DNA of 64,000 nucleotides from Rubricella aquisinus (GCF_014199445.1 NZ_JACIJS010000005.1:186001-250000); one strand, 5' to 3'; counted from the first letter of the stretch, positions 43,639-53,175 are shown. Numbers and translations: made by a program. Notes: generated from the letters alone by a model not told the origin.

Positions 43639-44124
43639 ATGGCGCCGCTTGTGTTTCTCCTTCTCGTCACGCTCCCGCTTCTTTATGCGGCATGGAGCGA
43701 TCTGCGGTTCATGCGCATCCCGAATGAGGTGTCCCTGGCCCTGTTGGGCCTGTTTGTCGTCTCTGCCCCGTTCCTCGTTGGATTGCCTGAGATGGGCTGG
43801 CGGCTTGGCATCGGGGCGGCGGTGCTGATCACCGGCTTTGTGCTCAACGCGCTGAAGCTGATCGGCGGCGGCGATGTGAAGCTGTTGTCTGCCGGTATCC
43901 TGTTCGTCGATCCGAGCACCGATCACCTGAGCCTATATTTGCAGGTTCTGGGCATGATGTCCCTTGCTGGCGTGATCGTGCATCGTGGGCTTGCACGGGT
44001 CAGCCCGGTGCGCGATGCCGTGCCCGAATGGGGCAGTTGGGGCGAGCGTGGGAAGTTTCCCTTCGGTCTGTCGATCTCGGCCAGCATCCTGTTCTACCTT
44101 GGCCTTGTTGTGATCCTGACATGA
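43639..44124 (+). CDS. cpaA: Prepilin peptidase TadV/CpaA
   Basis: A 161-residue inner-membrane aspartic peptidase of family A24. The two catalytic aspartates are visible: Asp21 in AAWSDLRFMRIPN and Asp79 in IGGGDVKLLSA. It would cleave the leader of both pilins and the pseudopilins. It lacks the methyltransferase domain of PilD, as expected for the Tad type. Its stop overlaps the start of the AAA+ gene (ATGA at 44121). Confidence 0.93.
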   Translation: MAPLVFLLLVTLPLLYAAWSDLRFMRIPNEVSLALLGLFVVSAPFLVGLPEMGWRLGIGAAVLITGFVLNALKLIGGGDVKLLSAGILFVDPSTDHLSLYLQVLGMMSLAGVIVHRGLARVSPVRDAVPEWGSWGERGKFPFGLSISASILFYLGLVVILT

Positions 44125-45410
44125 CCTCTGTTCCCGCACCCAAGGCCCCGACCACCGTTGCGGAAACCGGCATCGCGCCGACCCTGCTGCGCGATCTTTT
44201 GTTAAAGGCGATTTTCCGGCTCAACCTCACCAGCGTGTCGGACATGTCGAAAGCCTGCGCCGTTACGCCGCCCGTGATCGAAGACCTCGTGCAGATGTGC
44301 CGCGATGGACGCCTGATCGAAACCCTCGGGATGAAGGGTGAAGCGGGCTCGGAACTGCGCTACCAGTTGACCGATACGGGCCGTGCGCGCGCGCTCGATG
44401 CGCTGGCGCAATCGGAATATGCGGGCGCGTTTCCCGTATCGCTTGACGCATTTACCGCCCAATCTTCGGCACAATCGCTGCGCAATTCCACGATCACCCG
44501 CGATGCGCTGGAAAAAGCCTCCGCCCATCTGATCCTACCCAAGGGGCTGTTGGAAAACCTTGGCCCGGCGGTGAATTCGGGTCGGTCGATCCTGCTTTAC
44601 GGGCCGCCGGGCAACGGGAAATCCGTGCTGTCCTCGGCCATTCGCGATGCGTTAACCGATCACGTTTATATCCCGCGCGTGTTGGAAGTGGGCGGGCAGA
44701 TGATCGCGGTATTTGATCCTTCCGTCCATCGCCCGATCACCGACCCGGTGAGCGAGCACGGATTGCGCCGCAGCGACACATTCGATCAGCGTTATGTCAA
44801 ATGCCGCCGCCCCACGGTGATCACCGGGGGCGAACTGACCATCGACATGCTTGATCTTGGCTTCAACCCGATGAGCCGGACCTATCAGGCGCCACTTCAG
44901 TTGAAGGCGACCGGTGGCATCTTCATCGTGGACGATCTAGGCCGTCAGCGCGAAGCGCCACAGGCGCTGATGAACCGCTGGATCGTGCCGATCGAGGAGC
45001 AGTTTGACCTATTGTCGCTGCAATCGGGCCAGAAATTCCGCGTGCCGTTTGACACGCTCGTCATCTTCTCCACCAACTTCGCGCCGAAAAAGCTGTTCGA
45101 CGGGGCGGCGTTGCGCCGGATTTACTACAAGATCCGCATCGACGGGCCAAGCCGCGATGACTTCATCAAAATCTTTCTGCTGGTCGCGCGGCAATACAAG
45201 ATGAAGCCCGATGAGACGACGCTCGCCCATCTGATCCGCAAACTCTACCCGTCGGTGGGCGCGCCTTTTGCCTCCTTCCACGCACCGTTTCTGATCGACC
45301 AGATGGCCTCTATCTGTGCCTATGAGGGGATCGCGCCGCAAATGTCCGTCCCCCTGATCGAGCGGGCATGGGCCAACCTGTTTGTTGCCGATGAGGAGAA
45401 CACGCTGTGA
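44121..45410 (+). CDS. AAA+ ATPase coupled to the tad locus
   Basis: A 429-residue protein. Residues ~20-95 look like a winged-helix/PadR-type domain (LTDTGRARALDAL). The AAA+ core follows, with Walker A GPPGNGKSVLSSA (161 on), Walker B IFIVDDLGRQREA (~267), sensor-1 VIFSTNFAP (~319) and a C-terminal lid. It is neither CpaE nor CpaF. It starts in an ATGA overlap with the prepilin peptidase, which ties it to pilus biogenesis, while the crotonase gene overlaps its end. Whether it remodels an assembly protein is not known. Confidence 0.85.
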   Translation: MTSVPAPKAPTTVAETGIAPTLLRDLLLKAIFRLNLTSVSDMSKACAVTPPVIEDLVQMCRDGRLIETLGMKGEAGSELRYQLTDTGRARALDALAQSEYAGAFPVSLDAFTAQSSAQSLRNSTITRDALEKASAHLILPKGLLENLGPAVNSGRSILLYGPPGNGKSVLSSAIRDALTDHVYIPRVLEVGGQMIAVFDPSVHRPITDPVSEHGLRRSDTFDQRYVKCRRPTVITGGELTIDMLDLGFNPMSRTYQAPLQLKATGGIFIVDDLGRQREAPQALMNRWIVPIEEQFDLLSLQSGQKFRVPFDTLVIFSTNFAPKKLFDGAALRRIYYKIRIDGPSRDDFIKIFLLVARQYKMKPDETTLAHLIRKLYPSVGAPFASFHAPFLIDQMASICAYEGIAPQMSVPLIERAWANLFVADEENTL

Positions 45411-46177
45411 GCCTGATCACCGTCACGCATGAGGGCCCCGTCGCCCATGTCCGCCTGAACCGGCCCGACAAGATGAACGCGGTCAACCCAGCACTTCTGA
45501 CAGAATTGGTCAGCGCGGGGGAGGCGCTGGCAAAGGATGACATCCTGCGCGCCGTGGTGCTGAGCGGTGAGGGCCGTGCCTTTTGCGCCGGGTTGGACGT
45601 GATGTCCTTCGGCGCAGAACTGGCGACGCTTGACATCATGGCCCGCACCCATGGCGACGCGAACCTGTTTCAGCGCGCCACGCTCGTCTGGCATGACATG
45701 CCCGTGCCAGTCATCGCAGCGCTGCATGGCACCTGTTTCGGGGCGGGGATGCAGATCGCGAGCGGTGCGGATATCCGCGTCGCCGCACCCGACACGAAAC
45801 TGTCGATCATGGAGATGAAATGGGGCCTCGTGCCCGATATGGGCGGGCTGGTCACGTTTCCCCGGCTGGCGTCCATGGATGTGCTGGCAAGACTTTTCTA
45901 CACGGCTGAGGTGTTTGAGGGGGCAGCGGCCCTTGGCTATGGCCTCGTGACCGAATGCGATGCCGATCCGCTGGCGCGCGCGCTGGCGCTCGCCTCAGAG
46001 ATCGCAGGGCGTAGCCCAAGTGCTGTACGCGCGGCGAAACGGTTGTTGCAGCATGATGGCGCGCGCGACGCGCTTTTGATGGCGGAGTCGCAAGAACAGC
46101 GCGACCTCATCGGCAAACCGCATCAGATGGAGGCGGTCATGGCCAATATGGCAAAACGCCCGCCCAAGTTCACATGA
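45407..46177 (+). CDS. Enoyl-CoA hydratase/isomerase family protein
   Basis: A 256-residue crotonase-fold protein. It shows VHVRLNRPDKMNAVNPALL, the acyl-CoA-binding GRAFCAGLDVMSFG, and the oxyanion-hole region MPVPVIAALHGTCFGAGMQIA. Crotonase fold members act on acyl-CoA thioesters; the general-base glutamate pattern MEMKWGLVPDMGG is present. Start GTG 45407 overlaps the stop of the ATPase gene, and its end overlaps the oxidoreductase gene by ATGA. The two enzymes may act in branched-chain amino-acid breakdown. Confidence 0.88.
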   Translation: MSLITVTHEGPVAHVRLNRPDKMNAVNPALLTELVSAGEALAKDDILRAVVLSGEGRAFCAGLDVMSFGAELATLDIMARTHGDANLFQRATLVWHDMPVPVIAALHGTCFGAGMQIASGADIRVAAPDTKLSIMEMKWGLVPDMGGLVTFPRLASMDVLARLFYTAEVFEGAAALGYGLVTECDADPLARALALASEIAGRSPSAVRAAKRLLQHDGARDALLMAESQEQRDLIGKPHQMEAVMANMAKRPPKFT

Positions 46178-46968
46178 TCATCGGGGTCGCTGGCTGCGGG
46201 CGCATGGGCATGGGAATGGCCCGCGCGCTGGATCAGGCTGGCTTTGCCGTACGCGGCTATGATGTGGTGGAGAAAGACGCGCCCTTCATGGTGCCGCTGG
46301 CCACTTTCCGCGCAGACATCACCGTGTTGATCAGCGTTGTGCGCGATGTGGCGCAGACCGAGGACGTCCTGTTCGGGGCGCAGCGGCTGTGTGATGCGCC
46401 GGGTCTGCGCACCATCATCCTTTCCTCCACGCTGTCGCCACGTTATGTGACAGCGCTCCGGGCGCGCGTACCGGATCACATCGCGCTGATCGACGCGCCG
46501 ATGAGCGGAGCGCAGATTGCGGCGGATGAGGCGCGGCTATCCTTTATGCTGGGTGGCGCGGAGGGTGAACTTGATGCGATGCAACCCCTGTTTGACGCCA
46601 TGGGGCGGGTCAGCCACCGGATGGGCGGTTTTGGTGCGGGCGCGACGGCAAAAGTGCTGAACAACCTTGTCGCGGCAAGCTCCACGGCGGCCACGCGCAC
46701 GGCGCTTGCTTGGGCGGATGCGCTGGGACTTGATGAGGGGCGGTTGCGGGCGCTGATGCATGACAGCACCGGGCAGACATGGTTTGGCACCCATTACGAC
46801 GATATCGAATTCGCGCGGGATGGCTATGCGCCGGACAACACGATCGGCATCCTCGTCAAGGATGTGCAGGCCGCGATGGATGGTGCGCCCGACGGGGCCG
46901 ATCTGACGCTTGCCAAGGCGATACAGGCCAGCATCCGCGCCCTGCCCCCGCGACCCAAGCGCGGATAG
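46174..46968 (+). CDS. 3-hydroxyisobutyrate-dehydrogenase-like oxidoreductase
   Basis: A 264-residue NAD(P)-dependent dehydrogenase of the beta-hydroxyacid family. The N-terminal dinucleotide-binding motif is GVAGCGRMGMGMARAL, then ALIDAPMSGAQIAADEARLS, and the substrate-lysine helix GFGAGATAKVLNNLVAASS. It may oxidise 3-hydroxyisobutyrate or a related acid. The overlap with the crotonase gene suggests one pathway. The family is slightly shorter here than usual (about 290 residues). Confidence 0.86.
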   Translation: MIIGVAGCGRMGMGMARALDQAGFAVRGYDVVEKDAPFMVPLATFRADITVLISVVRDVAQTEDVLFGAQRLCDAPGLRTIILSSTLSPRYVTALRARVPDHIALIDAPMSGAQIAADEARLSFMLGGAEGELDAMQPLFDAMGRVSHRMGGFGAGATAKVLNNLVAASSTAATRTALAWADALGLDEGRLRALMHDSTGQTWFGTHYDDIEFARDGYAPDNTIGILVKDVQAAMDGAPDGADLTLAKAIQASIRALPPRPKRG

Positions 46969-46976
46969 GGCGGGAG

Positions 46977-47009
46977 CCTCCGGCGGGAGGTATTTGTGGA
47001 AAAACGAAG
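46977..47009 (+). repeat. Dispersed intergenic repeat, copy 3
   Basis: CCTCCGGCGGGAGG followed by TATTTGTGGAAAAACGAAG, in the plus orientation, directly downstream of the oxidoreductase stop. The CCTCC/GGAGG arms form a short hairpin. Confidence 0.65.
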
Positions 47010-47043
47010 TATGGGTGGCTCGTCAGGGGGCAGGCGCGGGCCT

Positions 47044-49449
47044 ATGTTTGATCGCATGACATTGCCCTCCCCTTTTTCCGAATGGTTCGCGGCGCGCGGA
47101 TGGTCCCCGCATCCGCATCAACTGGCTTTGCTGACCGCGCAAAGCCGGGCGCAGTTGTTGATCGCGCCCACCGGCGGGGGCAAGACGCTCGCGGGTTTTT
47201 TGCCATCGCTGTTGGATTTGGCCGCAGATCCGCGCACGGGGATGCACACGCTCTATGTCTCTCCCTTGAAGGCGCTGGCAGCAGATATCCGGCGCAACCT
47301 CGAAATCCCGGTGACAGAGATGGGCCTGCCCATCCGAGTCGAGGATCGCACCGGCGACACACGGCAAGCCGCGCGAGCACGGCAGCGGCGCGATCCGCCG
47401 CATATCCTGCTGACCACGCCAGAGAGCCTTGCGCTGTTGCTGTCCTATGAGGATGCGCCGCGCATTTTTGCCGGGCTGCGCCGGGTCGTGGTGGATGAAA
47501 TCCACGCGCTGGCCGAAAGCAAGCGCGGCGATCAACTGGCGCTCGGGCTGTCCCGGCTACAGGCGCTTTGCCCGGATTTGCGCCTGACGGGCCTGAGTGC
47601 CACGGTCGAAAACCCCCAAGCGCTCGCCCGGTTTCTGGCGCCGGAGACGGAGATCCTCCATGCCGATCCGGGGCCGGAGCCTGATATCGCGATGCTGCGC
47701 ACCACCGCATCCGCGCCATGGGCGGGCCAAGGCGGGCGCTACGCCGCAGCCGATGTGATGGCGCAGATCAGGGCCCATCGGATCACACTCGTCTTTATCA
47801 ACACCCGCGCGCAGGCCGAGTTGTTCTTTCGTGAGCTTTGGTCACTGAATGAGGAGGCATTGCCCATCGGCCTGCATCACGGCAGCCTGTCGCGCGAGGC
47901 GCGCGAACGGGTGGAGGCCGCGATGGCGGAGGGCCGCTTGCGCGCCGTGGTCTGTACCGGTTCGCTCGATCTGGGGATCGACTGGGGCGATGTGGATCTT
48001 GTCATTCAGGTCGGTGCCCCGAAAAACGTAAAGCGGCTGGTCCAGCGGATCGGGCGCGCGAACCACCGCTATAACGCGCCATCCAAGGCACTGCTCGTGC
48101 CCGCAAACCGGTTCGAGATTATCGAGTGTCAGACCGCCCTTGATGCCGTGATCGCGCGTGATCTGGACGGGGAGCCGCGCCCGGATGGGCCACTCGATGT
48201 GTTGTGCCAGCACATCCTGCTCACCGCCTGCGCCGGGCCATTCGACGCCGATACGCTCTATCGCGAGGTCCGGCAGGTCGGCCCCTATGCCCAGCTCAGC
48301 CGCGCCGATTTTGACGATTGCCTGAATTACTGCGCCACGGGTGGCTATGCCCTGCGCGCCTATGACCGATACCAAAGACTGATCGAAACGGACGGGATGT
48401 GGCGGCTGCGCGATCCCCGGCGCGCCCGCGCGCTGCGGATGAATATCGGCACCATCGTCGCCACCGAAACGCTGAAGGTGCGTTGGCGCGGCGGCGGCGG
48501 GCGCGCGATCGGGGAGATCGAGGAAAGCTTTGCCGCCACGCTTTTGCCCGGTGACACATTCCTGATCGGGGGGCAGGTCGTGCGCTATGAAGGGCTGAAG
48601 GAAATGACGGTGCAGGTCAGCCCCGATGCGAGCAAAACACCCCGTATCGCGGCGTTTGGCGGCACGCGGCTTGCCATGTCCACGCTGCTGGCGCATCGGG
48701 TCATGGCCGATCTGAACGATCCCGCGGCCCTGCGTCGCCTGCCCGGGGATGTGCAGGACTGGCTCGCGACCCAAAGGCGGATATCGCGCGTGCCTTGCCC
48801 CGACCGGCTATTGGCGGAAACGTTCTGGCGGGGAGAGCGGGCGCATCTGTGCCTTTACGGATTTGCAGGGCGCAACGCGCATCAAACACTTGGCCTGTTG
48901 GTCACCAAGCGGATGGAGGATGCAGGGCTTGCGCCCCTTGGCTTTGTTGCCAACGATTACGCGCTTCTGATTTGGGGGCTGGAGCGGGTAGCGGACCCGG
49001 CGCCGCTCCTGGATGCCAGCGGTCTGCGGGACGGGCTGGAGCATTGGCTCGCGGGCAACGCGGTGATGAAACGCACGTTCAAAATCCCCGCCCGCGTCGC
49101 CGGATTGATCGAGCAGACCCTGCCCGGTCAGCGCAAAACCGGGCGGCAGGCCACATTTTCGACCGATATCCTTTATGACACGTTGCGCAAATATGATCCT
49201 GGTCACCTGATGCTGCGGATCACGCGGGATGAGGCGATGCGCGGTCTCGTCGATTTTGACCGGGTGGAGGAGTTGTTGTCCCGGATCGGGGGGCGCATCG
49301 ACACGGTGCACGCGCCCCATGTCACCCCGATGGCTGCCCCACTCCTGCTCGAAGTGGGGCGCGTGCCGATCAAGGGAGAGGCCGAAGCCCGCCTGCTGGA
49401 TGAGGACATCGCTGCCGTGATCGCCGAAGCCGGGCTTGATTCCGTATGA
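47044..49449 (+). CDS. Ligase-associated Lhr-like DEXH helicase
   Basis: An 801-residue superfamily 2 helicase. Walker A is APTGGGKTLAG (41-51), motif II is VVVDEIHALAES, motif III LSATV, and the helicase C-domain has VVCTGSLDLGIDWGDVDLV and QRIGRANHR (motif VI). The C-terminal part belongs to the Lhr family. Lhr-like proteins of this group are predicted to act in DNA repair together with a ligase, an exonuclease and the nuclease PdeM; only PdeM is in the window. The start ATG 47044 or 47056 cannot be separated. Confidence 0.92.
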   Translation: MFDRMTLPSPFSEWFAARGWSPHPHQLALLTAQSRAQLLIAPTGGGKTLAGFLPSLLDLAADPRTGMHTLYVSPLKALAADIRRNLEIPVTEMGLPIRVEDRTGDTRQAARARQRRDPPHILLTTPESLALLLSYEDAPRIFAGLRRVVVDEIHALAESKRGDQLALGLSRLQALCPDLRLTGLSATVENPQALARFLAPETEILHADPGPEPDIAMLRTTASAPWAGQGGRYAAADVMAQIRAHRITLVFINTRAQAELFFRELWSLNEEALPIGLHHGSLSREARERVEAAMAEGRLRAVVCTGSLDLGIDWGDVDLVIQVGAPKNVKRLVQRIGRANHRYNAPSKALLVPANRFEIIECQTALDAVIARDLDGEPRPDGPLDVLCQHILLTACAGPFDADTLYREVRQVGPYAQLSRADFDDCLNYCATGGYALRAYDRYQRLIETDGMWRLRDPRRARALRMNIGTIVATETLKVRWRGGGGRAIGEIEESFAATLLPGDTFLIGGQVVRYEGLKEMTVQVSPDASKTPRIAAFGGTRLAMSTLLAHRVMADLNDPAALRRLPGDVQDWLATQRRISRVPCPDRLLAETFWRGERAHLCLYGFAGRNAHQTLGLLVTKRMEDAGLAPLGFVANDYALLIWGLERVADPAPLLDASGLRDGLEHWLAGNAVMKRTFKIPARVAGLIEQTLPGQRKTGRQATFSTDILYDTLRKYDPGHLMLRITRDEAMRGLVDFDRVEELLSRIGGRIDTVHAPHVTPMAAPLLLEVGRVPIKGEAEARLLDEDIAAVIAEAGLDSV

Positions 49450-49491
49450 CCGCCCTTCAATACTGCCCATGTTAGGCGTCAGGAGGTTTTC

Positions 49492-49842
49492 ATGTCCCAA
49501 AAAGAGAGGCTCGCCGCGCTGGTGGCGGATGATAATGCGCTGATCCGCGCGCAAAAGGATTGCTATTGGAAGGAAAAGGCATGGCAAGAGGCGAAAGATG
49601 ACCTCAGCACGGCCAAGTCCGATGTCAGCCAAGCGGAAGCGGCTTGTACCCATGCCTATAAAGAATGGGAATTCGCCGTAGGTCGCGGGATACCAGCAGA
49701 GATCGCTTACTATAAGCAACGCTATCAGGAGGCCGGCGCAGTTCTGAACAAGGCGCGCGATACCCTGAAAAAAGCGAAACGCAAGCTACGCGACAAAGAG
49801 CAGAGCCTGCATAACTGTTATGCTGGGTATAAGCCCAAGTAA
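49492..49842 (+). CDS. Small coiled-coil protein between the helicase and pdeM
   Basis: A 116-residue, charged, lysine-rich protein, largely helical with heptad-like spacing (KERLAALVADDNALIRAQKD, AVLNKARDTLKKAKRKLRDK) and three cysteines. I recognise no domain. It begins 42 bp behind the helicase and ends 50 bp before pdeM on the same strand. In related genomes the helicase and pdeM genes are usually adjacent. AGGAGG lies before its ATG, so it is probably a real gene. Confidence 0.75.
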   Translation: MSQKERLAALVADDNALIRAQKDCYWKEKAWQEAKDDLSTAKSDVSQAEAACTHAYKEWEFAVGRGIPAEIAYYKQRYQEAGAVLNKARDTLKKAKRKLRDKEQSLHNCYAGYKPK

Positions 49843-49892
49843 GCTCATCTTTCCGCTTGCGCCGGCCCGATGTTCCGGGTTTGTTTTCGCCC

Positions 49893-50567
49893 ATGCAAAC
49901 GGGTGATTTTCAGTTCAACGGGGCGACGCTGACCGCCTGCGCAGATGCCGCCCTCTGGTGGGCGGCGGAGCGGGTCTTGTGTGTCAGCGATCTGCATCTT
50001 GGCAAGTCGGAGCGGATCGCGCGGCGCGGTGGCACGCTGCTGCCGCCCTATGACACCGCCGAAACCCTGTCGCGGCTGCGCGATGCGGTGCAACGGTTTG
50101 ATCCGGCGGTCGTCATCTGCCTTGGCGACAGTTTCGATGATCTGGCCGCGGGAGAGGCGCTTGATGCAGAGGCGCGGCAGGCGCTGACGGTGATGATGGC
50201 CGGGCGGCAATGGATCTGGATCGAGGGCAATCACGATCCCGGTCCGGTTGACCTTGGAGGTGTGCACCGTGATGAGGTCCGCCATGGCCCGCTGACTTTT
50301 CGCCATATCGCGGAGCATGACGCGGAGCCAGGCGAAATCTCTGGCCATTGGCACCCGAAAGCACGCCTGAGCACGCCGCGCGGGCGCGTCGGCTCATCCT
50401 GCTTTGTCGTGACCCCCTCACGCGTGATCCTGCCCGCCTTTGGCGCCTATACGGGCGGTCTGTCCGTGACCCATGACGCGCTCGCCCCTTGGATCGAGGG
50501 GGAGACGCGGATTATCCTCACCCGCGCCCCGCAGCATCACATTCCTTTCGACAGGATCAGCCCATGA
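49893..50567 (+). CDS. pdeM: Ligase-associated DNA damage response endonuclease PdeM
   Basis: A 224-residue calcineurin-like phosphoesterase. Metal-binding motifs are VSDLHLGKSE (near residues 32-40), LGDSFDDL, WIEGNHDPG and GHWHPKA. The family is linked to DNA repair by its gene neighbours (Lhr-like helicase, ligase). ATG 49893 is chosen as the start of homology. The thioesterase gene starts inside its stop codon (ATGA at 50564). Confidence 0.9.
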   Translation: MQTGDFQFNGATLTACADAALWWAAERVLCVSDLHLGKSERIARRGGTLLPPYDTAETLSRLRDAVQRFDPAVVICLGDSFDDLAAGEALDAEARQALTVMMAGRQWIWIEGNHDPGPVDLGGVHRDEVRHGPLTFRHIAEHDAEPGEISGHWHPKARLSTPRGRVGSSCFVVTPSRVILPAFGAYTGGLSVTHDALAPWIEGETRIILTRAPQHHIPFDRISP

Positions 50568-51010
50568 GCCAGCCCTTTACCCCAAGCGACCCGGATTATG
50601 TTGCCCGCGGGCGGCGGCTTTTTGCGCAACAGGGGATCATGGCGACGCTCCAAGGGCAGGTGGATGAAATCGCCCCGGGGGCCGTGACCCTTTCCGCCCC
50701 GATCCGGCCTGAGACGAGCCAGCAGCATGGCTATGCCCATGCGGGCTTTACCTGGACCATGGGCGACAGCGCGGCGGGCTTTGCCGCACAGACGCTTCTG
50801 ACAGCCACACAGGGCGTCCTGACCACGGAGATGAAGATCAACCTCCTTGCCCCCGCAAAGGGAGAGCGCCTGATCGCGCGCGGCAAGGTTGAACGCGCGG
50901 GCCGCCGCCTGATCGTGGTGCGCGCTGATATTGCCGCGCGGGCGGGCACTGTTGAGACCCATGTGGCGATCATGCTGGGCACGATCATGGTGATGGAGGG
51001 GCTAGAGTAG
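50564..51010 (+). CDS. PaaI-type thioesterase
   Basis: A 148-residue hotdog-fold thioesterase. The active-site region HGYAHAGFTWTMGDSAAGFA and TTEMKINLLAPAKGERL match the PaaI/YigI type. It would hydrolyse acyl-CoA thioesters, substrate unknown. It overlaps pdeM by 4 bp, so they are co-translated although functionally unlike. The final 9 bp overlap the tail of the LytTR gene on the other strand. Confidence 0.88.
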   Translation: MSQPFTPSDPDYVARGRRLFAQQGIMATLQGQVDEIAPGAVTLSAPIRPETSQQHGYAHAGFTWTMGDSAAGFAAQTLLTATQGVLTTEMKINLLAPAKGERLIARGKVERAGRRLIVVRADIAARAGTVETHVAIMLGTIMVMEGLE

Positions 51011-51751
51011 CCCGGCTTCCCGCAACGCTTTTTGGTAGGAGCGGCTGACCGGCACCTCTGCACCGTCCTCCATCATGAGGAAAACACGGCCATCGCGGCG
51101 CTGGATGTCACGGATCGCCTGCTCGGCAACCCAATGGGAGCGATGCACCCGGTGGCCCGTGACCCCGCCGACCTCCTCCACCGCATCGCCAAGCCGCATC
51201 AGGATGAGGGACATGCCCTGCGCCGTGTGCACTTCGACATAGTGATCCTGCACCCCCAGCCGAATGAGCCGCCCGCGCATCCGTGGCTGCAAACGCGCCA
51301 TGAGGCGCGATGGCCCTTCGCCTTCCGCGGGCTTGCGGTGATCGACTCTTGAGAGGGTCGTGACGGCAATCGCGATCAAAAACGCCACGGCAAACACGCT
51401 CGGCACGAAAACCAACAGCCGCGCGATGTCCCCCGCCCCGACAAAGAGCCGCGTCACGCCATGCAGAACGATGCTGAACGGCACCGCAAACAGCGCCGCA
51501 CCCAAGGCATTGCGGGCGGTGACCGGCCAGCGGGCAAAGCGGCGGGTCTCATGCACGATCCCCATCGCGGCAAGGCTCATCATCAGCGCCACGGCATTCA
51601 CCATCGGCCAATAAACCGCCCGCACACCGAACGGCATGTCAATAGTGCCAAAGGGACCAGCGATGACACAGCCAGCCGTCAGAACGGCCGCCATCAGCAG
51701 CGTCTTGGGCGAGGTCACCTCCCCCCACCAATCACGAAGCGTGAATGACAT
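51002..51751 (-). CDS. Membrane-anchored LytTR transcriptional regulator
   Basis: A 249-residue protein with four hydrophobic segments (TLLMAAVLTAGCVIAG, VNAVALMMSLAAMGIV, ALGAALFAVPFSIVL, LLVFVPSVFAVAFLIAIAV) in residues ~20-140 and a LytTR DNA-binding domain at the end (LIRLGVQDHYVEVHT, VHRSHWVAEQAI, VPVSRSYQKALREAGLL). It lacks a receiver domain, so the membrane part probably senses the signal. ATG 51751 is used because GGAGGCGAT precedes it. It may regulate its own promoter; targets are not known. Confidence 0.88.
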   Translation of the reverse strand: MSFTLRDWWGEVTSPKTLLMAAVLTAGCVIAGPFGTIDMPFGVRAVYWPMVNAVALMMSLAAMGIVHETRRFARWPVTARNALGAALFAVPFSIVLHGVTRLFVGAGDIARLLVFVPSVFAVAFLIAIAVTTLSRVDHRKPAEGEGPSRLMARLQPRMRGRLIRLGVQDHYVEVHTAQGMSLILMRLGDAVEEVGGVTGHRVHRSHWVAEQAIRDIQRRDGRVFLMMEDGAEVPVSRSYQKALREAGLL

Positions 51752-51863
51752 ATCGCCTCCGTTCACGAAGGACACGCGCCGCTCACGCAGCCGCGCTCGC
51801 CCCTAAACCCCTGTTCTGGCATCCGTTTGCGCATCTGCCAACCCCATGAGACGGAGACGCCCC

Positions 51864-52262
51864 ATGTCCCTTGAACCACTACTGTCGCAAAGCCCCGCAG
51901 TGATCGTGCATGTCATCCTGATGACCGGTGTCACGATCCTGACCCCCGTGATGTTCCTGCTGCCCAAGGGCAACCGGCATCACCGACTGCTTGGAAAGGC
52001 ATGGGCGGGGATGATGATGGGCGGGGCGGTGAGCAGCCTGTTTATCTCCAGCGACTTTTACGACTGGCATTTCGGGCCGATCCACTTGCTGAGCTTTGCC
52101 ATCATCTTTGGCCTGCCCGGGGCCTTACGGGAAGCCCGCGCGGGCAAATGGCGCGCGCATCGCTCTGGCATGATCCAGATGACGATCGGGGGCGTGGTGA
52201 TCGCGGGCGGGCTGGCGCTGATGCCGACCCGCACCATGAATCTTGTGCTTTTCGGGGGTTAG
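51864..52262 (+). CDS. DUF2306-type membrane protein
   Basis: A 132-residue polytopic membrane protein with about four helices ([71 protein letters not shown]). The pattern and size fit DUF2306, whose function is unknown. It is divergent from the LytTR regulator and may be its target. The ATG 51864 has GAGACGCC before it; its last 4 bp overlap folD. Confidence 0.7.
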   Translation: MSLEPLLSQSPAVIVHVILMTGVTILTPVMFLLPKGNRHHRLLGKAWAGMMMGGAVSSLFISSDFYDWHFGPIHLLSFAIIFGLPGALREARAGKWRAHRSGMIQMTIGGVVIAGGLALMPTRTMNLVLFGG

Positions 52263-53149
52263 GCGGTCAGCCCCTCCGGCTCGTCCAGCCCATTGGCGCG
52301 ACAGGCCGCTGTGACGGTATTGGCCAAAAGGCAGGCGATGGTCATCGGGCCAACGCCACCGGGCACGGGCGTGATGGCACCGGCGACCTCGACGGCGCTG
52401 GCGAAGTCCACATCCCCGACCAGCTTGTGCTTCTCGCCATTGGGCACCCGGTTGATACCCACGTCGATCACGGTGGCCCCCGGCTTGATCCAATCGGCGG
52501 TGACCATCTCTGGCCTGCCGACGGCTGCAACGAGGATATCCGCCTGACGACACACCGCTTCGATGTCGCGGGTGCGCGAATGGGCAATCGTGACCGTGCA
52601 GCTTTCACCAAGCAATAACTGCGCCATCGGCTTGCCCACGATATTCGAGCGCCCGATGACAACCGCATTGAGGCCCGACAGGCTGCCGTGATGGTCGCGC
52701 AGCATCATCAGACAGCCCAGCGGTGTGCAGGGCACCATGCTTTTCTGCCCGGTCCCCAGCAGCCCGACATTGGAGATATGAAACCCGTCCACATCCTTTG
52801 CCGGATCAATGCTGTTGATCACCAGATCGGAATTGAGATGCCCCGGCAATGGCAATTGCACGAGGATACCGTGGATTGCGGGGTCTGCATTCAGCTCTGC
52901 AATCAGGGCCAGCAAATCCGCCTCGGACGTCCCCGCATCCAGCTTATGCTCGACAGAGGCCATGCCGACCTCGATGGTCTGCTTGCCCTTGTTGCGGACA
53001 TAGACCTGGCTTGCCGGATCTTCACCCACTAGAACTACGGCAAGGCCGGGCGTGATGCCATGATCGGCCTTGAGCCGGGCCACATGCCCTGCCACTTTTT
53101 CGCGGACTGTTGCGGCAAATGCCTTCCCGTCGATGATTTTCGCGGACAT
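52259..53149 (-). CDS. folD: Bifunctional methylenetetrahydrofolate dehydrogenase/cyclohydrolase FolD
   Basis: A 296-residue FolD enzyme, the usual length, converting 5,10-methylene-THF to 10-formyl-THF with NADP. Signatures are the catalytic-lysine region [30 protein letters not shown] and the signature [17 protein letters not shown]. It lies directly behind fhs on the same strand with a 68-bp gap, so together they interconvert formate, formyl- and methylene-THF. The gap holds a dispersed repeat. Confidence 0.97.
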   Translation of the reverse strand: MSAKIIDGKAFAATVREKVAGHVARLKADHGITPGLAVVLVGEDPASQVYVRNKGKQTIEVGMASVEHKLDAGTSEADLLALIAELNADPAIHGILVQLPLPGHLNSDLVINSIDPAKDVDGFHISNVGLLGTGQKSMVPCTPLGCLMMLRDHHGSLSGLNAVVIGRSNIVGKPMAQLLLGESCTVTIAHSRTRDIEAVCRQADILVAAVGRPEMVTADWIKPGATVIDVGINRVPNGEKHKLVGDVDFASAVEVAGAITPVPGGVGPMTIACLLANTVTAACRANGLDEPEGLTA

Positions 53150-53175
53150 GTGGCCTCCTCTCGCGCCAAGGCGCG

